Positions 1 through 6,317 of a DNA stretch of 6,719 nt are shown piece after piece (positions within the stretch are counted from its first letter, which is position 1; each line of letters begins with the position of its first letter). The DNA lies in assembly GCA_030617125.1 (NCBI GenBank), contig JAUWWA010000097.1:1-6719 (forward strand). The letters are read 5' to 3'. The DNA comes from Pirellulales bacterium. Its GTDB lineage: Bacteria; Planctomycetota; Planctomycetia; Pirellulales; Thermoguttaceae. A program made the position numbers and the translations under genes. The notes beneath the pieces were generated by a model. The model was given only the letters and a program-made list of their open reading frames with translations. It had not been told where the DNA came from and did no database searches.

Positions 1-3
1 GAA

Positions 4-48
4 GGGGGACAGTCCCATTTTCGTGGCGTGAAAATCTGGACAGCCCCC
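4..48. repeat. REP-like imperfect palindrome at the left edge
   Basis: The outer arms GGGGG (4-8) and CCCCC (44-48) and the inner arms ATTTTC (17-22) and GAAAAT (30-35) are inverted around a 7-base loop. The left half contains a compact palindrome, GGGACAGTCCC (6-16), and GGACAG occurs as a direct copy in each half (7-12 and 38-43). From memory, GGGGACAGTCCC-TTTTC words recur between genes in many planctomycete and other bacterial genomes as REP-type elements linked to RAYT transposases; that family assignment is not tested here. The element runs to within 6 bases of the ATG at 55 and covers a GTG at 28 that could be mistaken for a gene start. Confidence 0.55.
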
Positions 49-54
49 ACGCCC

Positions 55-2280
55 ATGCGTTTTGCAAACATCAAGCTGATCTTCTTCCGCGAGATTCGCG
101 ACCAGGCTCGCGATCGGCGCACGCTGTTTATGATCGTAGTGTTGCCGCTCCTGCTGTATCCGCTGTTGGGGACGAGCTTCGTTCAGGTGAGGCAATTCAT
201 GCATGAGCGGCCGACGAAGGTTCTGGTCGTGGGCGCCAGGGGCTTGTCGGAAGACCCGCCATTGCTGGCCAACGGGCGGTTTTCCGAGGATTTGTTCGTC
301 GAGCCGCGGGATGCCGGGCTGCTGGAGCTGCACTTCGCCCGATCGGAACCGCCGGCCGGCCGTGCGACGGCCGACCAGTGCGTCGACGCCCGCCGCGCAG
401 TGCAGTCGGGCGAGTACGACGTGGCGCTCTGCTTCGCCGACGACTTTGGTCAAGCCTTGGAGGGCGTCCGGCACGCCGTCCAGGAAGGTCGCGGCAGCGA
501 CGTGCAGGTTCCCCGGCCCGAGATCATCTACACCACCGCCAAGGAACGATCGCAAATCGCCTTCGTCCGACTTTCTCGGGTTCTGAACCGCTGGGCAGAA
601 AAGGTCGGGCGCCGAAACCTGCGAGCCGGCGGCGTGCCCGTGGTGGCGGCCCGACCCTTCGACATCGAGATGGCCGACGTGGCCGACGAGACCGCGTATC
701 GCGGCGCGGCGTTGTGGTCGAAGATCCTGCCGGTGATCCTGTTGATTTGGGCGCTGACCGGCGCGTTCTACCCGGCCGTCGACCTCTGCGCCGGCGAGAA
801 GGAGCGTGGTACGCTGGAAACGCTGCTGAGCAGTCCGGCACATCGTAGCGAGATCGTACTGGGCAAACTGGCGACGGTCATGCTTTTCAGCATGGTGACG
901 GCGATACTGAACCTTGGGAGCATCGGGCTGACCGGCTGGCTGGTGTTCGGCCACCTTTCCGAGTTTGCCCCGCCGCCGCCGATGGCGGCCGTCTGGCTGT
1001 TAATAGCGTTGGTGCCGGTTTCGGCGCTGTTCAGCGCGTTGTGCCTGGCATTGGCCGCCTTCGCTCGAAGCACGAAAGAAGGGCAATACTACTTGATGCC
1101 CCTGCTGCTGGTGACGATGCCGTTGGCCGTGCTGCCGATGTCGCCCGGCGTGGAACTGAACCTGGGCAGTAGCCTGATTCCGCTGGCCGGCGTGGTGCTC
1201 TTGCTGCGCAACGTGCTGGAGGGAAACTACTGGCAGTCGTTGCAGTTTCTGCCAATCGTGCTCGCGGTGACGCTTGCCGCTTGCCTGCTGGCGATCCGCT
1301 GGGCAGTCGAGCAGTTCAACTCCGAGAGTGTATTGTTCCGCGAAAGCGAGCGGCTCGACGTGGGGCTCCGGCTGCGGCGCTTGCTGCGAGATCGCCGTCC
1401 GACACCGAGCGTGGCCATGGCCATTTTTTGCGGGGTGGCGATCCTGGTGGTTCAGTTCTTCATGAGCTTCACCATGACGCCGCCGAGCGATTTCGGCGGT
1501 TTCGCCCGAATTGCAGTCGTGACCCAACTCGCGGTGATCGCCGCGCCGGCACTGTTGATGACCGTGATGCTGACCTGCGGCATCCGGCAGACCCTGCTGC
1601 TGAGGCTCCCGTCGTGGCGGACGCTATTGGGCGCGGCGCTGCTGGCGGTCGTGCTGCACCCGGTCGTCAATCGCTTGCAGGTGCTTGTGGTCGAGCTTTA
1701 CCCGGTCAGCGACGAGATCAAGGTGATGCTCGAAAGGTTTTTCAAGCAGGCCCCGAACTTCTGGCTGCTCATCCTGTTGATCGCCATTATGCCGGCCATC
1801 TGCGAAGAGCTGGCGTTCCGCGGGTTCATCCTCTCGGGCCTGCGGCATCTGGGCTATAAGTGGCGGGCGATCGTGTACTCGGCGCTGTTGTTCGGGCTGA
1901 CCCACGCGGTGATCCAGCAATCGCTGATCGCCTGCCTGGTCGGCGTGGTCATCGGATACATCGCCGTGCAAAGCGGAAGCATTCTCCCGTGCATGGTCTT
2001 CCACGTACTCCATAACACGCTGGCGCTGGCCACCGCGCAGATTACGCAAGACCTGCTGCAGCGATGGCCGCTGCTGGAGACGATGATGACGCCCGGCGCG
2101 GAAGGCGCTTGCATGTACTCCTGGCAGCTCGTTGTGTTTGGGCTTCTCGCGGCCGGGCTGCTGCTGGCATGGTTCGGTCGGCTCCGCTACGCGAAATCGC
2201 CCGAAGAAGAACGCCGGCAGGCCGTCCGCCGGGGGTTGTGCAACGACGACGACCTCGACATTATGAAGCTTTTGCCTTAG
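55..2280 (+). CDS. ABC-2 type permease fused to CPBP intramembrane metalloprotease
   Basis: A 741-residue inner-membrane protein with two parts. Residues about 1-430 match the NatB-like ABC-2 permease: an amphipathic N-terminus with REIRDQARDRRT, a first membrane segment (about 24-42), a large extracytoplasmic region (about 45-220) and then a membrane bundle opening with the hallmark GEKERGT (247-253). Residues about 460-741 form a CPBP (Rce1/CAAX-like) protease with all three motifs: EELAFR (E584, E585, R589), FGLTH (F613, H617) and HVLHN (H650, N654), so the metal-binding site looks intact. Such permease/CPBP fusions are known in bacterial genomes; the exported substrate and the protease target are not known to me. 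A permease of this kind needs a separate ATPase, which is not in the window. The ATG at 55 is preferred over the in-frame GTG at 28 because codon 1 then precedes the conserved amphipathic N-terminus, while the GTG lies inside the REP-like element. No Shine-Dalgarno sequence is evident before 55. Confidence 0.9.
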   Translation: MRFANIKLIFFREIRDQARDRRTLFMIVVLPLLLYPLLGTSFVQVRQFMHERPTKVLVVGARGLSEDPPLLANGRFSEDLFVEPRDAGLLELHFARSEPPAGRATADQCVDARRAVQSGEYDVALCFADDFGQALEGVRHAVQEGRGSDVQVPRPEIIYTTAKERSQIAFVRLSRVLNRWAEKVGRRNLRAGGVPVVAARPFDIEMADVADETAYRGAALWSKILPVILLIWALTGAFYPAVDLCAGEKERGTLETLLSSPAHRSEIVLGKLATVMLFSMVTAILNLGSIGLTGWLVFGHLSEFAPPPPMAAVWLLIALVPVSALFSALCLALAAFARSTKEGQYYLMPLLLVTMPLAVLPMSPGVELNLGSSLIPLAGVVLLLRNVLEGNYWQSLQFLPIVLAVTLAACLLAIRWAVEQFNSESVLFRESERLDVGLRLRRLLRDRRPTPSVAMAIFCGVAILVVQFFMSFTMTPPSDFGGFARIAVVTQLAVIAAPALLMTVMLTCGIRQTLLLRLPSWRTLLGAALLAVVLHPVVNRLQVLVVELYPVSDEIKVMLERFFKQAPNFWLLILLIAIMPAICEELAFRGFILSGLRHLGYKWRAIVYSALLFGLTHAVIQQSLIACLVGVVIGYIAVQSGSILPCMVFHVLHNTLALATAQITQDLLQRWPLLETMMTPGAEGACMYSWQLVVFGLLAAGLLLAWFGRLRYAKSPEEERRQAVRRGLCNDDDLDIMKLLP

Positions 2281-2380
2281 GTACTCTTATGGATCTCCCT
2301 TCAGTGGGGGAGAGGGTTCGAACGTTCACACGCGCAGCGTGGGACCGAGAGGTCATTGAGAAGAAGCTGAAGATAAACTG
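2281..2380 (+). other. Intergenic gap with two hairpins and a possible 30-codon ORF
   Basis: The gap between the permease/protease gene and the Kef gene holds TCTCCC (2294-2299) inverted as GGGAGA (2308-2313), then the palindrome GAACGTTC (2320-2327), then CACGC (2329-2333) inverted as GCGTG (2337-2341) with a 3-base loop. No T-run follows either hairpin, so they do not look like an intrinsic terminator. CTCTCCC/GGGAGAGGG words are common in repetitive intergenic elements, which may explain the first hairpin. An ATG at 2289 opens a 30-codon frame ending in a TGA at 2379-2381 that overlaps the Kef ATG (TGATG). It has no recognised similarity and its first half runs through the hairpins, so it is not called as a gene. 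No convincing sigma-70 promoter was seen. Confidence 0.4.
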
Positions 2381-4003
2381 ATGATTCTCGGCTTTGTGTA
2401 CGATGTGTTCATCGTCCTTGTGGCGGGATTGACCTTCGGAGTCGCCGCCAAACGGCTCGGATTTTCTATGCTGGTCGGCTACTTGCTGGCCGGAGCCTTG
2501 ATCGGTCACGGCGGACTTGGCCTGGTCGCGGAAGATGCGAAAGAAATCGAGCACCTCGCACGCGCGGGTGCTCTCTTACTGCTGTTTGCAATCGGGATCG
2601 AGTTTTCACTGGAAGAACTGGTTCGGCTGGCTCGCTATTTCCTAATTGGCGGTAGTATCCAGATGGTTCTGGTTGCAGCGCCGACGGCGCTGGCATGTTG
2701 GCTATTCGGTGTCTCGTGGCAATCGGCATTGTTGATTGGTGGGGCAACGGCACTCAGTTCGACGGTTCTGGTGTACCGGGCGTTGACCGAGTGGGGTGAA
2801 ACGGCCTCACCACAAGGCCGTCGAGCGATTGGCGTCTTGTTGTTTCAAGATGTGGCGCTGGTACCCCTAATTCTGCTGGTGCCCATGTTGAGCGGTGGAC
2901 AACAAGGCTCACAAACGTGGGCGTACCTACTTCTAACGCTGAACACCATGTTGTTCGTGGCGGCAGTCCTGGCGCTGCGTAAGGTTTTCACGCGGTGGGT
3001 GGCGCCAATGCTCAGTAATCTGCGCAGCGTGGAATCCGTCATTCTGTTCGCCTTGACCGTGCTGGTGGGCTTCTGCCTGGGAGCCAACCTTGCAGGTCTC
3101 CCTCCGGCCCTGGGCGCTTTTGCCGCTGGCTTGGTCTTAAGCGGAAACCGATTGACCGACCAAGTGGATGCCTTGATCTTGCCGTACCGCGAATCCTTTG
3201 GCGTGGTCTTCTTCGTTAGCCTGGGAACGTTGTTGGATCTAAGCGTTCTCATGCATGGTCCATTCCTGTTGATCTTCGGACTCCTTGCCGTCCTGGTGGT
3301 TAAGGTCGGCGGGGCCACCGTTGCCCTGCGCGCCACCGGGCTGCCTTGGCGCTGCGCAGCGGGAATGGGGCTCGCTCTGGCACAACTGGGCGAGTTGTCC
3401 TTTGTGCTGCTCTCGGAAGGCTTGCACGCGAATCTGATCAGCCAACTCAACTACAACCAGATGCTCTTCGTGGCGATCGGAACACTCGTTCTCACACCGC
3501 AGCTATTGAAGTATGGCCTCCAGTGGACGCGCCGGTGGCCGTCGGCTGACCATCTGGCGGAAGAGCACCGCGGAGGTCTCCCACCGAGGCCGCAAGAAGC
3601 CATCGTTATCGGGCTCGGGCCGATTGGACGGCAAGCCGCCTCGCAATTGGAAATCATGGGTACCGATGTCTGCTTGATCGATTTGAGCCCCGTGAACCTC
3701 CACGCCTACGCCCAGCAGGGATTCCGCACAGTCTCGGGCGATGCACGTGATCCGGAGGTGCTCGGTCGTGCCGACGCGGCTCAATGTCGCCTGACCATTA
3801 TCTGTGTGCCCGAAGATCGAATCGCTTCACAAATTGTTAAGACGCTTCACCGTTTGAATCCAACATGCATCATCATCGTTCGCTGTCGCTATCACTCCAG
3901 CACATTAGCGCTGCAACGTGCGGGAGTGCACACGGTGGTTAGCGAAGAAGCAGAAGCCTCACGCGCATTGGTTCGATTATTGGAACGTATGCGGTCGTCC
4001 TGA
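2381..4003 (+). CDS. Kef-type monovalent cation:proton antiporter with TrkA-N domain
   Basis: A 540-residue CPA2-family transporter that would exchange K+ or Na+ for protons across the cytoplasmic membrane. Residues about 5-375 form the hydrophobic Na+/H+-exchanger domain of roughly a dozen membrane segments, including the LLFQDVALVPL signature with Q156 and D157, the position of the ion-binding aspartate in KefC-like proteins. Residues about 405-515 form a Rossmann-type TrkA-N (RCK N-lobe) domain with GLGPIG (G411, G413, G416) and an acidic D434 at the end of the second strand, the usual mark of NAD(H) binding. It ends soon after TrkA-N, so no TrkA-C domain is present, and it is shorter than E. 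coli KefB/KefC (about 600-620 residues), nearer YbaL in size. The ATG at 2381 is chosen because it begins the first membrane segment. There is no clear Shine-Dalgarno sequence; coupling to a small upstream frame is possible. Its GC is about 52-53% in two sampled 60-base lines against 65-67% in neighbours. Confidence 0.93.
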   Translation: MILGFVYDVFIVLVAGLTFGVAAKRLGFSMLVGYLLAGALIGHGGLGLVAEDAKEIEHLARAGALLLLFAIGIEFSLEELVRLARYFLIGGSIQMVLVAAPTALACWLFGVSWQSALLIGGATALSSTVLVYRALTEWGETASPQGRRAIGVLLFQDVALVPLILLVPMLSGGQQGSQTWAYLLLTLNTMLFVAAVLALRKVFTRWVAPMLSNLRSVESVILFALTVLVGFCLGANLAGLPPALGAFAAGLVLSGNRLTDQVDALILPYRESFGVVFFVSLGTLLDLSVLMHGPFLLIFGLLAVLVVKVGGATVALRATGLPWRCAAGMGLALAQLGELSFVLLSEGLHANLISQLNYNQMLFVAIGTLVLTPQLLKYGLQWTRRWPSADHLAEEHRGGLPPRPQEAIVIGLGPIGRQAASQLEIMGTDVCLIDLSPVNLHAYAQQGFRTVSGDARDPEVLGRADAAQCRLTIICVPEDRIASQIVKTLHRLNPTCIIIVRCRYHSSTLALQRAGVHTVVSEEAEASRALVRLLERMRSS

Positions 4004-4040
4004 ATGCGGCCTTTGTGAACAATCCCGGCCAAGCAACTGC

Positions 4041-4048
4041 AAGGGGAG
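4041..4048 (+). promoter_or_regulatory. Shine-Dalgarno sequence that decides the amidohydrolase start
   Basis: AAGGGGAG, with core GGAG at 4045-4048, lies in the 52-base gap after the Kef stop. Seven bases (4049-4055) separate it from an ATC codon at 4056 that is in frame with the amidohydrolase. No ATG, GTG or TTG in that frame lies between the Kef stop and the conserved protein start, so this site is the best sequence evidence for initiation at 4056. Confidence 0.5.
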
Positions 4049-4055
4049 CAGCACC

Positions 4056-5276
4056 ATCGCCCACACGCTCCAAGCCCGTTACGTCTTCCCTGTCACGGCC
4101 GACCCGATCGCCGGCGGCGCGGTGACCGTCGATGGCGACCGGATCGTCGCCGTGGGCATACCGCCCAGAGGGGCCAACATGGAGGACCTTGGCAACGTCG
4201 CCATCCTGCCGGGGCTGGTCAACGCCCATGCACACCTGGAGTTCAGCGATCTGAGCGAGCCGCTGGGCGAGCCGGGCATGGGGTTCGTCGATTGGATCCG
4301 TCTGGTCATCGAGCGCTTCCGGCAGAGGCCGGGAACGTCCGAGCAACCGGTTCGGCATGGGCTGGAAGAGAGCATCCGCTGGGGGACGACTGCGCTGGGG
4401 GAGATTGCGCAGCCGAACTGGTTGGCCGATCTGTTCGAGCAATCCGTACTGGATACGACGGTGTTCCTCGAGTTGATCGCCCCCACGCCGCAGCGAATGG
4501 CGCCCCTGTTGGAACTGGCGCTGCGGCACGTCCGGCCGGTCGGCACGTCACGGCATTGGCGTCCCGGGCTGAGCCCCCACGCACCGTACAGCGTCCATCC
4601 GCAGTTGCTCGATGCCGCGGTGTCGCTCTCGGCGGCCGAGCGTGTACCGTTGGCCTTCCACCTGGCGGAGTCGCGCGAGGAGCTGGAGTTGCTGCGTTCG
4701 GGAAGCGGGCCGTTTCGTGGCCTTCTTGAGGAACTGGGGACCTGCGATCCGGAACTGTTCCCCCCGGGCAGGCGGCCGCTTGATTATCTGAAGCAGTTAG
4801 CGGCCGCCCATCGCACGCTCATCATCCACGGCAACTATCTCGACGGCGAAGAGATCGCTTTTCTGGCGGGTCATGCCGAGCGGATGTCGGTCGTCTACTG
4901 CCCGCGAACGCACGATTACTTCCGTCACGACGCGTACCCGCTAGAAAAAATGCTCGCGGCCGGCGTGGTGGTGGCGCTGGGCACGGACTCCCGGGCGTCG
5001 TCGCCCGACTTGAGCCTGCTGGGCGAGATGCGGCGCGTCGCCCGGCAGTTCCCCTCGATCGCTGGCGATGTGATACTACGGTTGGGTACGCTCCACGGCG
5101 CGTTGGCGTTGGGGCATGGTAGCGAAGTCGGGAGCCTCGAGCCCGGCAAGCGGGCCGATCTCATCGTCGTCGCCCTGCCGGAACGCGACGCCGCTGATCC
5201 GCATGAGTTGCTGTTCGATTCGGACAAGCCGGTGATAAAGAACTACATTTCGCGCCGTGGTGCCGACGGCGGCTAA
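4056..5276 (+). CDS. Amidohydrolase-superfamily deaminase, aminodeoxyfutalosine deaminase-like
   Basis: A 406-residue cytoplasmic metal-dependent hydrolase of the TrzA/ATZ/SAH-deaminase type. Counting the ATC at 4056 as residue 1, it opens with the small beta domain (ARYVFPVTADPI...DGDRIVAVG), then the TIM barrel: metal pair H58 and H60 in NAHAHLEF, substrate-side H175 in LSPHAPY, H202 and acid E205 in FHLAES, H258 in IIHGNYL, and D311 in GTDSR. It closes with the returning beta domain GSLEPGKRADLIVV. NAHAHLEFSDL and the following VDWIRLVI resemble the aminodeoxyfutalosine deaminases of Helicobacter/Campylobacter, which deaminate a menaquinone precursor. That substrate is inferred; SAH, methylthioadenosine or another aminated base remains possible. 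The start is uncertain: the only ordinary in-frame start is a GTG at 3918, 86 bases inside the Kef gene, without a Shine-Dalgarno sequence and adding a 46-residue Cys/Trp-rich extension unlike the family. The ATC at 4056 is behind a good ribosome site. A sequencing error changing ATG to ATC is an alternative. Confidence 0.85.
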   Translation: MAHTLQARYVFPVTADPIAGGAVTVDGDRIVAVGIPPRGANMEDLGNVAILPGLVNAHAHLEFSDLSEPLGEPGMGFVDWIRLVIERFRQRPGTSEQPVRHGLEESIRWGTTALGEIAQPNWLADLFEQSVLDTTVFLELIAPTPQRMAPLLELALRHVRPVGTSRHWRPGLSPHAPYSVHPQLLDAAVSLSAAERVPLAFHLAESREELELLRSGSGPFRGLLEELGTCDPELFPPGRRPLDYLKQLAAAHRTLIIHGNYLDGEEIAFLAGHAERMSVVYCPRTHDYFRHDAYPLEKMLAAGVVVALGTDSRASSPDLSLLGEMRRVARQFPSIAGDVILRLGTLHGALALGHGSEVGSLEPGKRADLIVVALPERDAADPHELLFDSDKPVIKNYISRRGADGG

Positions 5277-5281
5277 ATAAT

Positions 5282-5309
5282 AAATCCCAAATCCTAAATC
5301 CCAAGTCCC
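5282..5309. repeat. Four tandem 7-base repeats before miaA
   Basis: Units AAATCCC (5282-5288), AAATCCT (5289-5295), AAATCCC (5296-5302) and AAGTCCC (5303-5309) fill most of the 35-base gap between the amidohydrolase stop and the miaA ATG. From memory, such 7-base arrays recur between genes in planctomycetes and some other bacteria; read on the other strand they give spurious peptides of the DLGFGIWDL type, and a peptide like this is visible here in antisense frames. The array leaves no room for a Shine-Dalgarno sequence before miaA. Confidence 0.8.
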
Positions 5310-5311
5310 CA

Positions 5312-6271
5312 ATGACAACCCCCGCCACCGATTGCTGGTTTCTGACCGGTCCGACCGCCGCCGGCAAGACGGGCGTGGGCGTGGAGCTGGCTCGGCGGAT
5401 CGGCGCGGAGATCGTCTCGATGGATTCGATGGCGCTGTACCGCGGCATGGACCTCGGCACGGCGAAGCCGACGCCCGAACAGCGCGCCGCGGTGCCGCAC
5501 CATCTGATCGACCTGATCGAACCGCACGAGCAGTATAGCGTGGCAGCGTACATCGAAGCGGCGCGGCGGTGCATCGACGCGATCAAGGCGCGAGATCGCG
5601 AGGTGCTGTTCGTCGGCGGGACGCCGCTGTACCTGAAGGGGTTGTTGCGTGGGATCTTCGAGGGGCCCAGCGCCGATTGGGCCTTCCGCAAAGGGCTCCG
5701 CGACGAGGCCGGCCGGCACGAGCCCGGCTGGCTGCATCTTCGTCTGGCCGAGGTCGATCCGGCAGCGGCCCAGCGGCTGCACCCGAACGACACCCGCCGG
5801 CTCGTTCGGGCGCTGGAAGTCTATGAGAAGACGGGTCGCCCGATCAGCGAGTTGCAGCGGCAGTTCGACGCCGGCCGACCGGCCGAGGCGTGTCGGGTGT
5901 TTGTGCTCAACTGGCCGCCAAAGGACCTCCATGCCCGGATCGACCGCCGCGTGGAGGCGATGTTCGCTGCCGGGCTCCTCGACGAGGTCCGCCGGTTGCT
6001 TAAGCGGCCGGAACCGCTCAGCCGAACCGCCCGGAAGGCCGTCGGCTACCGCGAGGTGATCGAGCACCTCGGCGGCGAGCGTACGTTGGACGAAACGGTC
6101 GAACTGGTCAAGAGCCACACTCGCCAGCTCGCCAAGCGTCAGCGGACGTGGTTCCGAAGCCTGAGCGAGTGCCGATTCGTGCCGGTCCCCGGGCGGCTGG
6201 AGGCGGTCGAACTGGCCGGGCGAATTGCGCAAATGGGGGAAGCTCTTCCCGCCGAGCGGCAATTGGGCTAG
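5312..6271 (+). CDS. miaA: tRNA (adenosine(37)-N6)-dimethylallyltransferase MiaA
   Basis: A 319-residue cytoplasmic enzyme that transfers a dimethylallyl group from dimethylallyl diphosphate to N6 of A37 in tRNAs reading UNN codons, the first step toward ms2i6A. It shows the P-loop GPTAAGKT (13-20), DSMALYRGMDLGTAKP with D38 (equivalent to catalytic D35 of E. coli), VGGTPLYLKGLL with T104 (equivalent to T101), the HPNDTRRLVRALEVYEKTG block (157-173), and the C-terminal AVGYRE (243-248) and TRQLAKRQRTWFR (270-282) motifs. Length and motif order are normal and the gene looks intact. The ATG at 5312 must be the start because the next in-frame ATG lies beyond the P-loop. There is no Shine-Dalgarno sequence, since the heptad repeat ends 2 bases before the ATG; translation may be coupled to the upstream gene 35 bases away. 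aspS follows after 46 bases. Confidence 0.97.
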   Translation: MTTPATDCWFLTGPTAAGKTGVGVELARRIGAEIVSMDSMALYRGMDLGTAKPTPEQRAAVPHHLIDLIEPHEQYSVAAYIEAARRCIDAIKARDREVLFVGGTPLYLKGLLRGIFEGPSADWAFRKGLRDEAGRHEPGWLHLRLAEVDPAAAQRLHPNDTRRLVRALEVYEKTGRPISELQRQFDAGRPAEACRVFVLNWPPKDLHARIDRRVEAMFAAGLLDEVRRLLKRPEPLSRTARKAVGYREVIEHLGGERTLDETVELVKSHTRQLAKRQRTWFRSLSECRFVPVPGRLEAVELAGRIAQMGEALPAERQLG

Positions 6272-6274
6272 AAT
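6269..6274 (+). promoter_or_regulatory. Possible -10 box for aspS overlapping the miaA stop
   Basis: TAGAAT matches TATAAT at five of six positions and shares its first three bases with the miaA stop codon. The best -35 at 17-base spacing is TTCCCG (6246-6251), which matches TTGACA at only three positions. It would allow separate aspS transcription, but a chance match is quite possible. Confidence 0.2.
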
Positions 6275-6303
6275 TACCCCTTCGATACCATGATCGCCCT
6301 GCC

Positions 6304-6310
6304 AGGGGGG
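6304..6310 (+). promoter_or_regulatory. Shine-Dalgarno sequence deciding the TTG start of aspS
   Basis: AGGGGGG sits 7 bases before the TTG at 6318, the spacing expected for a ribosome binding site, and supports TTG rather than a later codon. Two upstream C-tracts, CCCCT (6277-6281) and CCCT (6297-6300), are each complementary to it and could hide it in a hairpin. Confidence 0.6.
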
Positions 6311-6317
6311 CAATACC

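Noticed and set aside
1000..2049. Minus-strand and alternate plus-strand frames of 140-190 codons inside the permease/protease gene
   Set aside because: They are low-complexity, Arg/His/Gln-rich shadows of a gene with clear family motifs.
2311..2330. GGTTCGAAC word resembling a tRNA T-loop
   Set aside because: No acceptor, D or anticodon stems can be formed around it, so it is not a tRNA gene or an evident tRNA fragment.
2294..2341. Hairpins after the permease gene as an intrinsic terminator
   Set aside because: Neither stem is followed by a run of T, and the first has only 6 base pairs with an 8-base loop.
55..4003. NatB-like permease plus Kef antiporter as one ion-homeostasis system
   Set aside because: The permease is fused to a protease, its ATPase is not present here, and the Kef gene differs in composition; adjacency alone does not support a joint function.
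3918..4055. Amidohydrolase start at GTG 3918 giving a Cys-rich N-terminal metal-binding extension
   Set aside because: The stretch overlaps the conserved 3' end of the Kef gene by 86 bases, lacks a ribosome site, and its cysteines are explained by reading Kef codons in another frame.
5282..5309. 7-base repeats as a CRISPR array or telomere-like repeat
   Set aside because: There are no spacers and only four short units; this fits a simple tandem repeat.
5294..6313. Long open frame (339 codons) on the minus strand across miaA
   Set aside because: It mirrors miaA, whose catalytic motifs are complete; long antisense frames are expected in GC-rich coding DNA, and the translation shows no recognisable domain.
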